This document shows, in pieces, positions 6,763 through 16,107 of a DNA stretch of 64,000 nucleotides; positions within the stretch are counted from its first letter, which is position 1; each line of letters opens with the position of its first letter. Location of the stretch: positions 4,526,001-4,590,000 of the forward strand of contig NZ_CP133671.1 of the NCBI RefSeq assembly GCF_031326345.1, in the 5' to 3' direction. Made by a program: the position numbers and the translations under genes. The notes beneath the pieces are model-generated. The model made no database searches. It was not told the DNA's origin and saw only the letters and a list, made by a program, of their open reading frames with translations. Source of the DNA: Aureispira sp. CCB-E. Lineage in GTDB: Bacteria; Bacteroidota; Bacteroidia; Chitinophagales; Saprospiraceae.

Positions 6763-8595
6763 ATGATCATAAAGCACGACAAAAGTACACTTTACCAAAA
6801 ATTAAAGACTCATTTTGGCTACAATAGTTTTCGAGATCAACAAGAAGCCATTATCACACATATTTTAGAAGGCAATGATACCATTGTACTGATGCCAACA
6901 GGAGGCGGAAAATCACTTTGCTACCAAGTCCCCGCATTGCTTTTAGAGGGGCTAACGTTGGTCATTTCCCCTCTAATTGCCTTAATGAAAGATCAAGTGC
7001 AAGCCTTAAATGCCAATGGCATTCCTGCGGCATACCTCAACTCTAGTCTTACCACAGCCGAAGAAAAAGAAATTGAAGCACAACTAGAACGTCATGAGTT
7101 AAAGTTGCTCTATGTTTCTCCTGAAAAAGTTTTTGCTCAAAATTTTCTTTCTTTTCTTACTTTATTAAACATTCGACTAATTGCTATAGACGAAGCCCAT
7201 TGCGTTAGTAGTTGGGGACATCATTTTCGTCCAGAATATCAAAAATTATACTTACTCAAAAACAAACTACCACAAGCTACAATGGTTGCCTTAACCGCTA
7301 CCGCAGACAAAGCAGTACGATCAGATATTGGTCAACTATTGGGTATGCAGAACCCTACTACCTTTCTTTCTTCTTTTGATCGTTCCAATCTATCGTTATC
7401 TGTTTTGCCTGGGCAAAAAAAATGGGAACAGATTCGTCGGATTGTTCGAAAATATGCCAATAAAAGCGGCATTATATATTGTAGTAGTCGAAAATCAACC
7501 GAATCCTTGGCAGCAAAACTAAAAGCTGAAGGTGTCAAAGCTGCTTGTTATCATGCAGGTATGATGAATCGCCTCAAAGAAAAAACGCAGGATGCCTTTA
7601 TTCAAGGGGATTTGGATGTTATTTGTGCTACCATCGCTTTTGGAATGGGGATTGACAAACCTGATGTGCGTTACGTAATTCATTACAATATGCCTGGCAA
7701 CTTGGAGAGCTTTTATCAAGAAATTGGTCGGGCAGGACGAGATGGACAAAACTCTGATACAATTCTATTTTATAGTTATCGAGATGTTCAAACGCATTTG
7801 GGTTTTGCTAGTGAAATTGACAATGAAATTTATAGAGATATTCAAATTGCCAAGCTCCAGCGAATGCAAGAATATGCAGAAGCGCAAGTTTGTCGGCGAA
7901 AAATTCTATTGAGTTACTTTAGCGAAACCTTAGAAGAGGATTGCGGCAATTGCGATGTCTGCAAAAATCCTCCTAAATTTTTTGATGGAACTCTGCTTGC
8001 TCAAATGGCACTTTCTGCGGTGGCAAGAACACAGCAAAAAATTAGTCTTAGCACCTTGATTGATATTTTGAAAGGTTTTTATACTGAAGTAGTTCGAGAA
8101 AAAAAATATCACGATATAAAAACCTTTGCTGTCGGCAAAAAAACAACGGCTGTAGCTTGGCAACTTTACATTCAACAACTGATTCAACAAGGAATACTAG
8201 AATTAGATTACAAGGATCACTATAATCTCAAGCTTAACGATTATAGTTGGCGTATATTAAAGGGGGATGTTTCTGTCAAACTGGTAAGTTATGATGTTAT
8301 TAGAGAACGTCAAGACACTCAAAAAAAACAAGCCAAAGTAGCTCCTAAACTCGTTTTAGAAAGCAATCCTTCTCTATACGAACACTTGCGTTTGTTGCGT
8401 CAAAAGCTTGCCAAACAAATCAACAAACCTGCTTTTGTTGTCTTTAGTAATGCTAGTTTAAAAGACATGAGTGCCAAAGCCCCAACAACACTAGATGCTT
8501 TTTTGGAAGTCAATGGAGTTGGTGAACACAAGGCAGCACATTATGGTTCGCAATTTATTGAGGCGATTCTAGAATTCCAAGAACGAGAGACCTAG
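6763..8595 (+). CDS. recQ: ATP-dependent DNA helicase RecQ
   Basis: 610 aa from the ATG at 6763; an in-frame TTG 42 bp earlier is less likely. Superfamily 2 3'-5' helicase acting in recombination and replication-fork repair. Walker A is MPTGGGKS (residues 44-51), motif II is DEAH (143-146), and motif VI lies in QEIGRAGRDGQ. The RecQ-Ct zinc site is Cys377 and Cys394/397/400 (CGNCDVC). A winged-helix RQC region follows and an HRDC domain ends the protein (about 535-607, VNGVGEHKAAHYG). Odd: the aromatic-rich loop reads WGHHFRPEY, with His154 where RecQ proteins normally have Asp (WGHDFRPEY). Length is normal for bacterial RecQ. Repeat elements lie directly upstream. Confidence 0.96.
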   Translation: MIIKHDKSTLYQKLKTHFGYNSFRDQQEAIITHILEGNDTIVLMPTGGGKSLCYQVPALLLEGLTLVISPLIALMKDQVQALNANGIPAAYLNSSLTTAEEKEIEAQLERHELKLLYVSPEKVFAQNFLSFLTLLNIRLIAIDEAHCVSSWGHHFRPEYQKLYLLKNKLPQATMVALTATADKAVRSDIGQLLGMQNPTTFLSSFDRSNLSLSVLPGQKKWEQIRRIVRKYANKSGIIYCSSRKSTESLAAKLKAEGVKAACYHAGMMNRLKEKTQDAFIQGDLDVICATIAFGMGIDKPDVRYVIHYNMPGNLESFYQEIGRAGRDGQNSDTILFYSYRDVQTHLGFASEIDNEIYRDIQIAKLQRMQEYAEAQVCRRKILLSYFSETLEEDCGNCDVCKNPPKFFDGTLLAQMALSAVARTQQKISLSTLIDILKGFYTEVVREKKYHDIKTFAVGKKTTAVAWQLYIQQLIQQGILELDYKDHYNLKLNDYSWRILKGDVSVKLVSYDVIRERQDTQKKQAKVAPKLVLESNPSLYEHLRLLRQKLAKQINKPAFVVFSNASLKDMSAKAPTTLDAFLEVNGVGEHKAAHYGSQFIEAILEFQERET

Positions 8596-8659
8596 GTATA
8601 TTAGCAATGTCCAAGCACTTACCTATTTTATTCTTTATTGTATTAATAATCTAAGTATC

Positions 8660-10291
8660 ATGACTCCACTCCAATACACACAACAGTTACACCAAGAACT
8701 CTTGGCTTTTGATAAAAAACAAGTTGAGCTTTCCGTTGACCCTCTTATATTGGAGCAACCTAATCCGGCTTTTAACCTTGATAATTATAAAGATATTTTT
8801 CATCCAGACCTTCTACATGATCTGCATAAGCTCTATACAACTGTTCAAAAAATCAGTGTCTTTTGGTCACTTTCTAAAGATAAAAAAGGTAATTTACTGA
8901 CTAGCAATTGGGTTCAGAAGGAGGTATTGGAAGACAGGGGATTGCCTCCTGAAGAATGCCTTGGAGGTAACTTAAATATAGTTTCCTTTCAAGAAATGAT
9001 GTCTGATACATTTTATACCAATTTTTTGAATCAAAAAGGCGTTGAATATTTGCCATTTGATCGACATTGGACTCGTGTTGCTTGTTTAAAAAAGGTAAAT
9101 GGACAGGTTAAAAACAAGGTCTATTTCTTTGATAGCGAAAACGCAAAAAAGGTCTATGACCTAAAAATAGGAGTCCTAGATTACATTCAATTAGCTTACC
9201 AAGCCAAATGTTTCTATAATTGGCAATATGCATTTTTATTTCAGGACAAGGAGAATTTTTATAACAAGCATTTAGGCATCATGTTGCCACATTTATTACC
9301 ACATCTTGAATTAGATTTGTCTGCATTTGGAATTGATACTAGTTCTAATTTTGACCTTCAAGCAGCAGCAGAAACAGACCTTACAGCCGATACAAAAACG
9401 GATTTTAAAGAAGAAGAAACCCGACTAGTAAAGTACTTAAAAACAATAGATTCTAAAGTATCCTATGGAGGACTTGACCATATAACTTTTGATTCCCAAC
9501 CCTCCCACATAGATTTTGCGAAGTTTTCTAATTTGCATCGCCAATTGGCAACACAAGATAGTGCTTCTGCGCCCAAAATACTCCTTCAAAATGTTCCTAA
9601 TCATTGCAACATACATGCTCTTGAGAAAGCGGATAGTGTTACAGAACTTCATTTGAATTATATTGGGGATGGTCCAAACAACTTTGAAGCATGGCTTGAT
9701 AAGGATATACCCTCTATTGAAACGCTTTGGCTCAACAATTTAGTTGGCGTCCAAAACCTTGACTTTTTACGTTCTTTTCCAAACTTATCGACCCTTCGAT
9801 TGTCTTTGCTCAAAGATAACAGGCTACCAGAAGACTGGTCTTTTTGTAAAAATCTAAAAACCATATCTATTTCCGCAGATAAAAAACAACACACTGGCAT
9901 TCAAAAACTTATTTTACCCGACAGTACCCTTTCTCTTACTATTTGGATGAATGCACTACAAGCTATTCCATACATCAAAGGCGATCAGCTTCAGTATTTG
10001 GCCCTAAGCTCCACACAAATTTCAAAAATAGAACAACTAGAGCATTTGAAAAATATTCAACTCTTAAAAATCGAATCGAGCGCTATTTCTAAAGTCGAAG
10101 GGCTAGAAGGATTGGTTAATTTAAAATCACTCTCTCTCAAAAATAATAAATTAGAAGATTTTTCAAACCTAGCAGCACTGCCTGCCCAAACAATTGTCTA
10201 TCTTAGCAAAAAGGAATTTGTTACTGAGGATAGAAAAACAAATCTAAAACGCAAATTAAAACTTAAACATTTGAAACTAACAGTTAGTTAG
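8660..10291 (+). CDS. Leucine-rich-repeat protein with unassigned N-terminal domain
   Basis: 543 aa with no signal peptide or membrane segment, so probably cytosolic. Residues about 295-530 form irregular leucine-rich repeats of 20-23 residues (SIETLWLNNLVGVQNLDFLRSFPNLSTL type), the clearest at the C-terminus (LKNIQLLKIESSAISKVEGLEGL). The N-terminal 230 residues are not clearly recognised. The pattern of a helical start, a tryptophan-bearing segment, GGNLNIVSFQEM and a basic/acidic strand pair (VNGQVKNKVYFFDSE) resembles SUKH/SMI1-KNR4-like immunity folds, but this is only a suggestion. It starts 64 bp after recQ and may be cotranscribed with it. It is probably a protein-interaction module; the partner is unknown. 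Confidence 0.75.
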   Translation: MTPLQYTQQLHQELLAFDKKQVELSVDPLILEQPNPAFNLDNYKDIFHPDLLHDLHKLYTTVQKISVFWSLSKDKKGNLLTSNWVQKEVLEDRGLPPEECLGGNLNIVSFQEMMSDTFYTNFLNQKGVEYLPFDRHWTRVACLKKVNGQVKNKVYFFDSENAKKVYDLKIGVLDYIQLAYQAKCFYNWQYAFLFQDKENFYNKHLGIMLPHLLPHLELDLSAFGIDTSSNFDLQAAAETDLTADTKTDFKEEETRLVKYLKTIDSKVSYGGLDHITFDSQPSHIDFAKFSNLHRQLATQDSASAPKILLQNVPNHCNIHALEKADSVTELHLNYIGDGPNNFEAWLDKDIPSIETLWLNNLVGVQNLDFLRSFPNLSTLRLSLLKDNRLPEDWSFCKNLKTISISADKKQHTGIQKLILPDSTLSLTIWMNALQAIPYIKGDQLQYLALSSTQISKIEQLEHLKNIQLLKIESSAISKVEGLEGLVNLKSLSLKNNKLEDFSNLAALPAQTIVYLSKKEFVTEDRKTNLKRKLKLKHLKLTVS

Positions 10292-10320
10292 TTTTTATCT
10301 TAATGCTTGCGTTCTCAGAG

Positions 10321-10509
10321 TTAGGACGCAGCTTCTATCCTTAGCCCTAATTTATTAATTTCAGCCCCGTCTTCTTTTGCTAGTTTAACTCCTAAACTAC
10401 CAACGCAATCAACAAGAGCGATAACTTGCTGAATTCACTCCTATGCCCCTTTCTCAATGCGATTCAACCTTTCTATAATATTCCCAATAACAGAAAAGTG
10501 TTCGTTCAT
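10321..10509 (-). pseudogene. Possible remnant of a small minus-strand gene
   Basis: Within the 409-bp gap between the LRR gene and the T9SS protein, one minus-strand frame reads MNEHFSVIGNIIERLNRIEKGA, a stop (TAG, 10443-10441), a second stop (TGA), and then protein-like IQQVIALVDCVGSLGVKLAK... up to a TAA at 10323-10321. Codon use looks coding and the whole is about 63 codons. The two adjacent in-frame stops suggest a decayed gene, or two tiny genes. No family is recognised. The rest of the gap (10510-10700) is AT-rich with nothing identified. Confidence 0.3.
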
Positions 10510-10700
10510 AACAGAATTAATGAGCTTGAGAACATAGTTTTTTTACTACATTTTTCATTACCTACATTTGAGTTATCAATACAGTAGAAACTACTTCTAA
10601 TTGTATTCTTTCAATCTTAATTCTAGCAGTAGAATTTTGCAGTATTAATTTTTTCAAAAAAACATTTTTTGTAGGTACATCTTTTATTAAAATAAAGACT

Positions 10701-13223
10701 ATGAATCAAACATTTAATTTTCTACTATTCCTATTTCTATCTTTTTTCTCTCTAGAAACTTATGCTCAAATCACCTTACCTTATCATGAAGATTTTGAAG
10801 GAGCAGATTCTATTGAAACCTCTTCAAATTTAGCAACTATTACTGGGCTCACAGGTTGGGAGTTCGAGACTTCAACGGCTCAAGGTAGAATACGTACACA
10901 AGCAGGAACAGGCTACCCTAATAGCGGTACTAAAGCAATTACATTAGATGCCATACTTAATGGAGCTAATCCAGAACCTATTAACTATTTAATTGGTCAT
11001 TGGGATTTATCGAATTATGATGCTAATGCCGATGCTATTGGGTTAAGTTTTGCTTGGATGGATCATGGGGATGAACCTGATGTAAATGATCGTGTCTGGA
11101 TACGAGGTAGCAATACCGATACTTGGATCGAAATATTGAATTGGAGCAGCATCTCTGTTCCTAATGGCACGTATCAATTTGTAGAGAAAATGAATATTTC
11201 TACGATTCTACTCAATGCAGGGCAAAATTACTCTTCTACTTTTGAGATTCGTTTTGGACAGGAAGATAATTTTATGTCTTCTACTCCTAATGGCTCAGAT
11301 GGGTTCACCGTTGATGATGTCAAATTAGAAAAAATTGTCCCTTACAACATTGGAGTCGTCGCCATTTTATCTCCTAGTGGTATCACTTGTGGAGACAGTA
11401 TGACAAGTGTGACCGTTGTCATGGAAAACTGTGGAGCCAATACGATAGTCGGAGCAAATGTAACCATTAACATGACAGGTGATTTGGCAGGAACGGTATC
11501 TGGAACAAACAGTGACTCAGTTGCTTTTGGTCAGCTAGATACTTTTACCATTGACTTCCTCAACACTTATGCTGGTGGTACCGTTACTCTTACTGCTTTT
11601 ACTACCTTAACAACAGATTCTATTCCTGAAAACGATACTGCTAGTATAACACTTACATTTACAGGTATTACTAACCCTACTGTAACAGGGGCAAGTATTT
11701 GTTCTCTAGGAGACTCTACAACCTTAATCGCAACGCCCATCTCTGGTTTTGTTCATACTTGGTTTGATAGCGCTTTCGGTGGCAATATATTAGCCAAAGG
11801 AGACAACTACCCAACAGGTCCTATCGCTACCAACACTACGTTTTATGTCAATGCAGCTCAAGTCGTCACGACCAACGTAGGACACCTAGGTCCAAATACC
11901 AACTCAACCAATCCTAATACGCTTAATTTTTATCAAAACTTTACAGCACTGGGCGAATTTACAATAGATAGTATGACCCTTTACCCCAACGATACGGGTT
12001 TGGTAAGTATAAGAATTACAGATCCTACTGGTGCTATTGTCTATGACTCTATCAGTGTTTTAGTCGAGCCTAATGCTGCTTTTGATCCTGTGCGCATTCC
12101 TGTAGGAATAACAATTGCTCCTGGTGATTATAGAATGAATAGCTTTGGATCCACAGTTGGAGCCTTAGGTTATTCTAATGGTGCTGCCTTTCCTTATAGC
12201 GCTACTAATATTGTTGATATTACAGGTTCTAGTAATGGTGGTATCTACTTTTTCTTTTACGACTGGAAAATAACAGGTTTGCTTTGCCCTAGTGCTAGAA
12301 TCCCTGTTCCTGTAACCGTTGGCAATGCACCAAGTATTAATTTAGGCACCAATATTAATCAATGTGGTGGAGTGGTTACTTTAGACGCAGCAAATTCTGG
12401 GAGCAACTACAATTGGTCTAATGGAGATACAACACAAACTACTGTAATAAGTACTTCTGGAATATACACTGTAATGGTCACGGATAGCAACAACTGCTCG
12501 GCAACAGATACCATTGACATTGAAATTCATTCCAATCCTATTGTTATGCTAGGAGCAGATATTATAGAATGCGATCACAGCACGGTTACTTTAGATGCAG
12601 GTAATTTGGGAAGCAGCTACAATTGGTCCAACGGAGATACAACACAAACTACTGTCGTAAATACTTCTGGAATGTATATAGCTACGGTTATAGATACAAA
12701 CAGTTGCGTTGGAATGGATACAATCGAGGTGAGTATTTCAGATCTTGTTGCTAGTGCTGTTGATAATGGCAATGGAACGGCTACGGCTACGGGTTCGGGA
12801 GGTGTTACCACTACTACTTATACTTTCTTATGGAGTAATGGCGATACGACTGCTACAGCAACAGGATTAGCTGCTGGAGTGGCTTATTGTGTAACGATTA
12901 CAGATGATAATGGTTGTTCGGATAGTGCTTGCATCAGTATTAATCTAGGGCTTAATAGTTTGGAAATGGAAGAGAACATCCAAGTTTATCCCAACCCAAC
13001 CCTTGGGAATGCTTTTGCTAAGTTTAGTTTTGCTGAAACAACGGATTTAACAATTGAAATCATTGATATTACTGGGCGTAGCCAAGAGAAAATCAGTCTC
13101 CACGCTACTCAAGAAGCAGTCATAAAACTACCAACTGATGCATTACCAAGTGGAACTTACTTTGTCCGTTTCCAAGTTGGCAACGAAATTAGTACTCAAA
13201 AACTTACCATCCAAAATCGATAA
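10701..13223 (+). CDS. Large secreted T9SS-sorted adhesin-like protein
   Basis: 840 aa. Signal peptide 1-23 (ending ETYAQ). Residues about 25-215 are a jelly-roll-like beta domain (YHEDFEGADS..., a common opening in Bacteroidota secreted proteins). Next come a CARDB-like Ig segment (about 215-330), an Ig-like/Ig_2 stretch (CSLGDSTTLIATPISGFVHTWF) and two about 70-residue repeats starting LGTNINQCGG and LGADIIECDH, both carrying YNWSNGDTTQTTV. The C-terminus is a type A T9SS sorting domain (VYPNPTLGNAFAKFSF ... SGTYFVRF). It is expected to be exported by Sec, secreted by T9SS and attached to the cell surface or released. Function is probably adhesion or matrix; no catalytic motif was seen. Monocistronic with its own terminator. 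Confidence 0.88.
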   Translation: MNQTFNFLLFLFLSFFSLETYAQITLPYHEDFEGADSIETSSNLATITGLTGWEFETSTAQGRIRTQAGTGYPNSGTKAITLDAILNGANPEPINYLIGHWDLSNYDANADAIGLSFAWMDHGDEPDVNDRVWIRGSNTDTWIEILNWSSISVPNGTYQFVEKMNISTILLNAGQNYSSTFEIRFGQEDNFMSSTPNGSDGFTVDDVKLEKIVPYNIGVVAILSPSGITCGDSMTSVTVVMENCGANTIVGANVTINMTGDLAGTVSGTNSDSVAFGQLDTFTIDFLNTYAGGTVTLTAFTTLTTDSIPENDTASITLTFTGITNPTVTGASICSLGDSTTLIATPISGFVHTWFDSAFGGNILAKGDNYPTGPIATNTTFYVNAAQVVTTNVGHLGPNTNSTNPNTLNFYQNFTALGEFTIDSMTLYPNDTGLVSIRITDPTGAIVYDSISVLVEPNAAFDPVRIPVGITIAPGDYRMNSFGSTVGALGYSNGAAFPYSATNIVDITGSSNGGIYFFFYDWKITGLLCPSARIPVPVTVGNAPSINLGTNINQCGGVVTLDAANSGSNYNWSNGDTTQTTVISTSGIYTVMVTDSNNCSATDTIDIEIHSNPIVMLGADIIECDHSTVTLDAGNLGSSYNWSNGDTTQTTVVNTSGMYIATVIDTNSCVGMDTIEVSISDLVASAVDNGNGTATATGSGGVTTTTYTFLWSNGDTTATATGLAAGVAYCVTITDDNGCSDSACISINLGLNSLEMEENIQVYPNPTLGNAFAKFSFAETTDLTIEIIDITGRSQEKISLHATQEAVIKLPTDALPSGTYFVRFQVGNEISTQKLTIQNR

Positions 13224-13253
13224 GTAGTCATTCAACCATACTGAATCTCTAAC

Positions 13254-13294
13254 AAAATAGTCTTGGAATTTTTCAAGGCTATTTTGTTCTTTTT
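13254..13294. terminator. Bidirectional intrinsic terminator
   Basis: Stem AAAATAG-CTTG (13254-13265) / CAAG-CTATTTT (13274-13285) followed by GTTCTTTTTT. It separates the convergent T9SS and topoisomerase genes and the A-rich left arm could also serve the minus strand. Confidence 0.8.
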
Positions 13295-13340
13295 AAGAGA
13301 ACGCTCAAACGCTATCTTCAAGCAACAACACAACTTCATT

Positions 13341-14387
13341 CTAAAGTTTTAAATGCTCCTGTGCCAAAACAGCAATCAGCTGGTACAGTTGCTTTTCATA
13401 AGCTTCTTTTGTTTTTTGTTGCTTAAAAAAAGCTTTGTATTTTCGCTTTTTTGATGCTTGAACCACTTCTGGATGTACATAAGAAGCCTTTGCCACCGCT
13501 GGCGTATTGCTCAAGAACTGAGCTGCCTTTTTATAAGCCTTTTTTTCTGAAAGTTCTTGACAAAGCATCGTATAAGCTTTTTGAGTGCCATGCCATGTTC
13601 TAAATGCTTTTACCGTATAGCGTTGACCTGTAATTTCGTGCAGCTTATCATTAAGAGCAGTAGCATCAATATCTGGAAAAAGAGGAACAGCCCCCTTTCT
13701 TTCCTCTTCTATTTCTGAAATAAAGGAAATAATCCGATCATTCTTAATGACAAATGTACGTTCTTTCTGCGATTTTGCTTGGTACTTTATTTCTATTTCA
13801 CCTTCTTGAATAGTAATATGTTCCATACGAATTGTTGTTAGACCAACCGTATTATTCCGTTCATAATATCGCTCAGAACCAACCCGAAGTGCAAAAGTAT
13901 CTAACAAGTAAAAACAAACTGCATATTCCACCAATAGATCGTTTTCGCTCTCCAAGTTCTTTGCTATCCACTCCCGCAATTTTGATAAGGTTGGATATAC
14001 ATTTAACAACTCATAAAAATGTAATTTACTCCTTCCATCTACCCACTTGGGATGATATAAATATTGTTTTCTACCAGCATCATCATTTCCAAGGCTAAGC
14101 AAATGGGCTTGTTTTAGGGGAGCAATAAAGACGTTTTGCCATGCAGGGGGAATTCCTAACTGGTCGTAGTATTTTTTTCTTCTGATATTTGTAATTTGAT
14201 GCCCACGCCTAAAGTAGCAGAACGAATCGCCACAAGGTTTTCGTTGAATTCCTTTCTCGTATGCTGTCCAATATTCTAAGCCTAAATGTGTGGCACAAGA
14301 CGTAGCATCTCTTAAAAAGTGTTCAATAGTTTCTAAAAGCTTAGGATTTAAGTCCTGTTTATTGGCGGTATGTGATGGTCTAGACAT
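13341..14387 (-). CDS. DNA topoisomerase IB
   Basis: 348 aa, the usual size for bacterial/poxvirus-type TopIB, which relaxes supercoils through a 3'-phosphotyrosyl intermediate. An N-terminal DNA-binding domain (about 1-140, with VFIAPLKQAHLLSLGNDDAGRKQYLYHPKW) precedes the catalytic domain. The active-site set is visible: Arg168 (LRVGSER), Lys205 (AKSQK), Arg263 (FRTWHGT), Asn294 in LSNTPAVAK (bacterial enzymes have Asn where the viral one has His), and the nucleophile Tyr303 in ASYVHPEV. Apparently complete and active. Its function alongside gyrase is presumably accessory supercoil control. It stands alone on the minus strand; the next minus genes upstream are unrelated small proteins. Confidence 0.95.
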   Translation of the reverse strand: MSRPSHTANKQDLNPKLLETIEHFLRDATSCATHLGLEYWTAYEKGIQRKPCGDSFCYFRRGHQITNIRRKKYYDQLGIPPAWQNVFIAPLKQAHLLSLGNDDAGRKQYLYHPKWVDGRSKLHFYELLNVYPTLSKLREWIAKNLESENDLLVEYAVCFYLLDTFALRVGSERYYERNNTVGLTTIRMEHITIQEGEIEIKYQAKSQKERTFVIKNDRIISFISEIEEERKGAVPLFPDIDATALNDKLHEITGQRYTVKAFRTWHGTQKAYTMLCQELSEKKAYKKAAQFLSNTPAVAKASYVHPEVVQASKKRKYKAFFKQQKTKEAYEKQLYQLIAVLAQEHLKL

Positions 14388-14451
14388 TGTTCTATTAGGA
14401 ATGGTGAGTTTCTACTAATATATAATATCTATTTCTTGTATAAAGTTTTGC

Positions 14452-14898
14452 TTAATGTTGTTTTTTTAAAGCTAGATTTTGAATCATTAAAACCAAAATC
14501 TTAAATTTCTTTTCTTCAAGAGGCAATTGTAAATTATATTGAGGAATTTGTATGGAATTGAATAAGTGATTTACTCTTACCTGTCGTACATCATTTTCAT
14601 ATAAAGAGATTTCATTTTTTCTGCCAAAAAAATCCAGCATATATAATCTAATGTGCTCCTCAGCATTTGAAATATGATATATGGCTTGCCAATTCATTAT
14701 TTCATAAAAAATAAATATACTTCCAAAAAACAAAATTCCAGAAAAAAACTTTGGATCAAGCCCTCCCCACAAAAAAGCTCCAATAATCACCCCATATCCT
14801 ATAAAATAGATTGGAATTCTTTTTCGTCTCTCATTTTTTAAAATAATAGAATAAGAAGTTTCTTTTTCGTCATCAAGTATTTGTGTGCAGTTTTCCAT
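14452..14898 (-). CDS. Small membrane protein, unknown (PH-like tail)
   Basis: 148 aa, not recognised. About 25 polar residues are followed by two adjacent transmembrane helices (about 28-70: YFIGYGVIIGAFLWGG, ILFFGSIFIFYEIM), then a 75-residue beta/alpha soluble part (LYMLDFFGRKNEISLYENDVRQVRV...). This layout is like bacterial PH (bPH)-domain membrane proteins, and the plus-strand gene at 15560 has the same layout, so the two may be distant relatives. It may be cotranscribed with the upstream secreted protein gene (gap 88 bp). Confidence 0.65.
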   Translation of the reverse strand: MENCTQILDDEKETSYSIILKNERRKRIPIYFIGYGVIIGAFLWGGLDPKFFSGILFFGSIFIFYEIMNWQAIYHISNAEEHIRLYMLDFFGRKNEISLYENDVRQVRVNHLFNSIQIPQYNLQLPLEEKKFKILVLMIQNLALKKQH

Positions 14899-14986
14899 GT
14901 ATTTCGATTTTTTAAGAAAAAATCAATCTTAAAATAATGTCCTTTCCGAACACAAAAATTTTCAATCAAGTTCATTTAGCCCATCT

Positions 14987-15451
14987 CTATTCCCTTTCTT
15001 CCCCCAAAAATCGACCACTATAATCACTTGGATCTTTCTGTTGATAGACACTTTCCTTCGATACCACTTGTTTCTCAAAACGATATGCGTTTAAGCCCTT
15101 ATCATAAGTATATGTGCCTATATAATATATAGGTAAATCCTTTTCCCATCCCCAAAAACCATTGATAAACTTTCCACTACTCTTAGAAACAAAATACCAC
15201 ATACCATTTACATCTATTAAAATTAAAGCCGTATCCATTTCAAATAGATTAATAGAAGATGCACTCCCCGTATGACTACTGATTGTAATGGAGTCTTTTA
15301 GCATTCCCGCTTTGTCATACGACTTAGCCACTCTGCCATGGTCGACTAAAAAAGGATGTTCATTCCGTTTCTCAACCTTAATATGCTGCCCCCACATGGC
15401 ATCTGTAGAAATAATAGTCAGCATAAAAAGTAATATTTTAGATAGCTTCAT
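14987..15451 (-). CDS. Small secreted protein, unknown
   Basis: 154 aa with a signal peptide (MKLSKILLFMLTIISTDAMWGQ) and no lipobox. The mature part is beta-rich with YDKAGMLKDSITIS and WYFVSKSSGKFINGFWGWEK and has no known motif. It is probably periplasmic. It is divergent from the gene at 15560 across a 108-bp spacer that must hold both promoters. Confidence 0.6.
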   Translation of the reverse strand: MKLSKILLFMLTIISTDAMWGQHIKVEKRNEHPFLVDHGRVAKSYDKAGMLKDSITISSHTGSASSINLFEMDTALILIDVNGMWYFVSKSSGKFINGFWGWEKDLPIYYIGTYTYDKGLNAYRFEKQVVSKESVYQQKDPSDYSGRFLGEERE

Positions 15452-15559
15452 CCGTTTTTTTTAGTTAATTTTCAAGTACAAATCTGTTACATTTATAGAG
15501 GCAGTTGAAATTATTTTGTGATAAAAAGAGTTAATTAGGTAAAAAACATTTATCCTACT

Positions 15560-16081
15560 ATGCTCAAAGAAATCTCTATTCCTGCAACAAGATCGAATCA
15601 AAATTTCTTATTTTTTCAAGGAATTTTCTTTTTTTCGATAGCATTATTAATCACTTTTTTATATCTAAAAAATGTGTCTATCATCCACTATCAACATCCA
15701 TGGTCTCGTAAACCTAACTTTAATACTGAAGCAATAATGCCTCTATTCTTTTTTCTTTTTATACTATGGCAAATAGGCAAATACCTACTCCACTTATACA
15801 TCTATCGTTTCCAGTTGCATTCAGATGTTTTGATTGTCGTACAAAAAAGTATATTTCGGAAAAAGATATACTTCTTCGAGCTCAAAAAAATAACTTCAGT
15901 TTCCGTATTAAAAGAATCCAAACTTTTTTTAGAAACAATGAACAACATTGATTATGAAATAAATGTACTAAAGATAGAGCAAAGCAATGAAGAAACTATA
16001 ACATATTATTTTCCTCCGTACACCAATTATCTAGAAATCAAAGCCCTAAAAAAAATATTAAAAGACTTGCTTAAAAATTAA
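15560..16081 (+). CDS. Two-helix membrane protein, unknown (PH-like tail)
   Basis: 173 aa. Two transmembrane helices (about 16-37 FFQGIFFFSIALLITFLYL and 60-82 IMPLFFFLFILWQIGKYLLHLYI) are followed by an approximately 90-residue domain with alternating strands (SDVLIVVQKSIFRKKIYFFELKKITSVSVL...), and a final helix (LEIKALKKILKDLL). This is the layout of bacterial PH-domain membrane proteins, but sequence identity is too low to be sure. It is convergent with the subtilisin gene; only 26 bp separate the stop codons. Confidence 0.65.
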   Translation: MLKEISIPATRSNQNFLFFQGIFFFSIALLITFLYLKNVSIIHYQHPWSRKPNFNTEAIMPLFFFLFILWQIGKYLLHLYIYRFQLHSDVLIVVQKSIFRKKIYFFELKKITSVSVLKESKLFLETMNNIDYEINVLKIEQSNEETITYYFPPYTNYLEIKALKKILKDLLKN

Positions 16082-16107
16082 CGATTCCAAACAAGCCTAT
16101 ACAAAGA

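Noticed and set aside
6763-10291. RecQ plus LRR protein as a defence system
   Set aside because: RecQ looks like the normal housekeeping enzyme with all domains, and the LRR protein has no nuclease, TIR or sensor motif; adjacency alone does not support defence.
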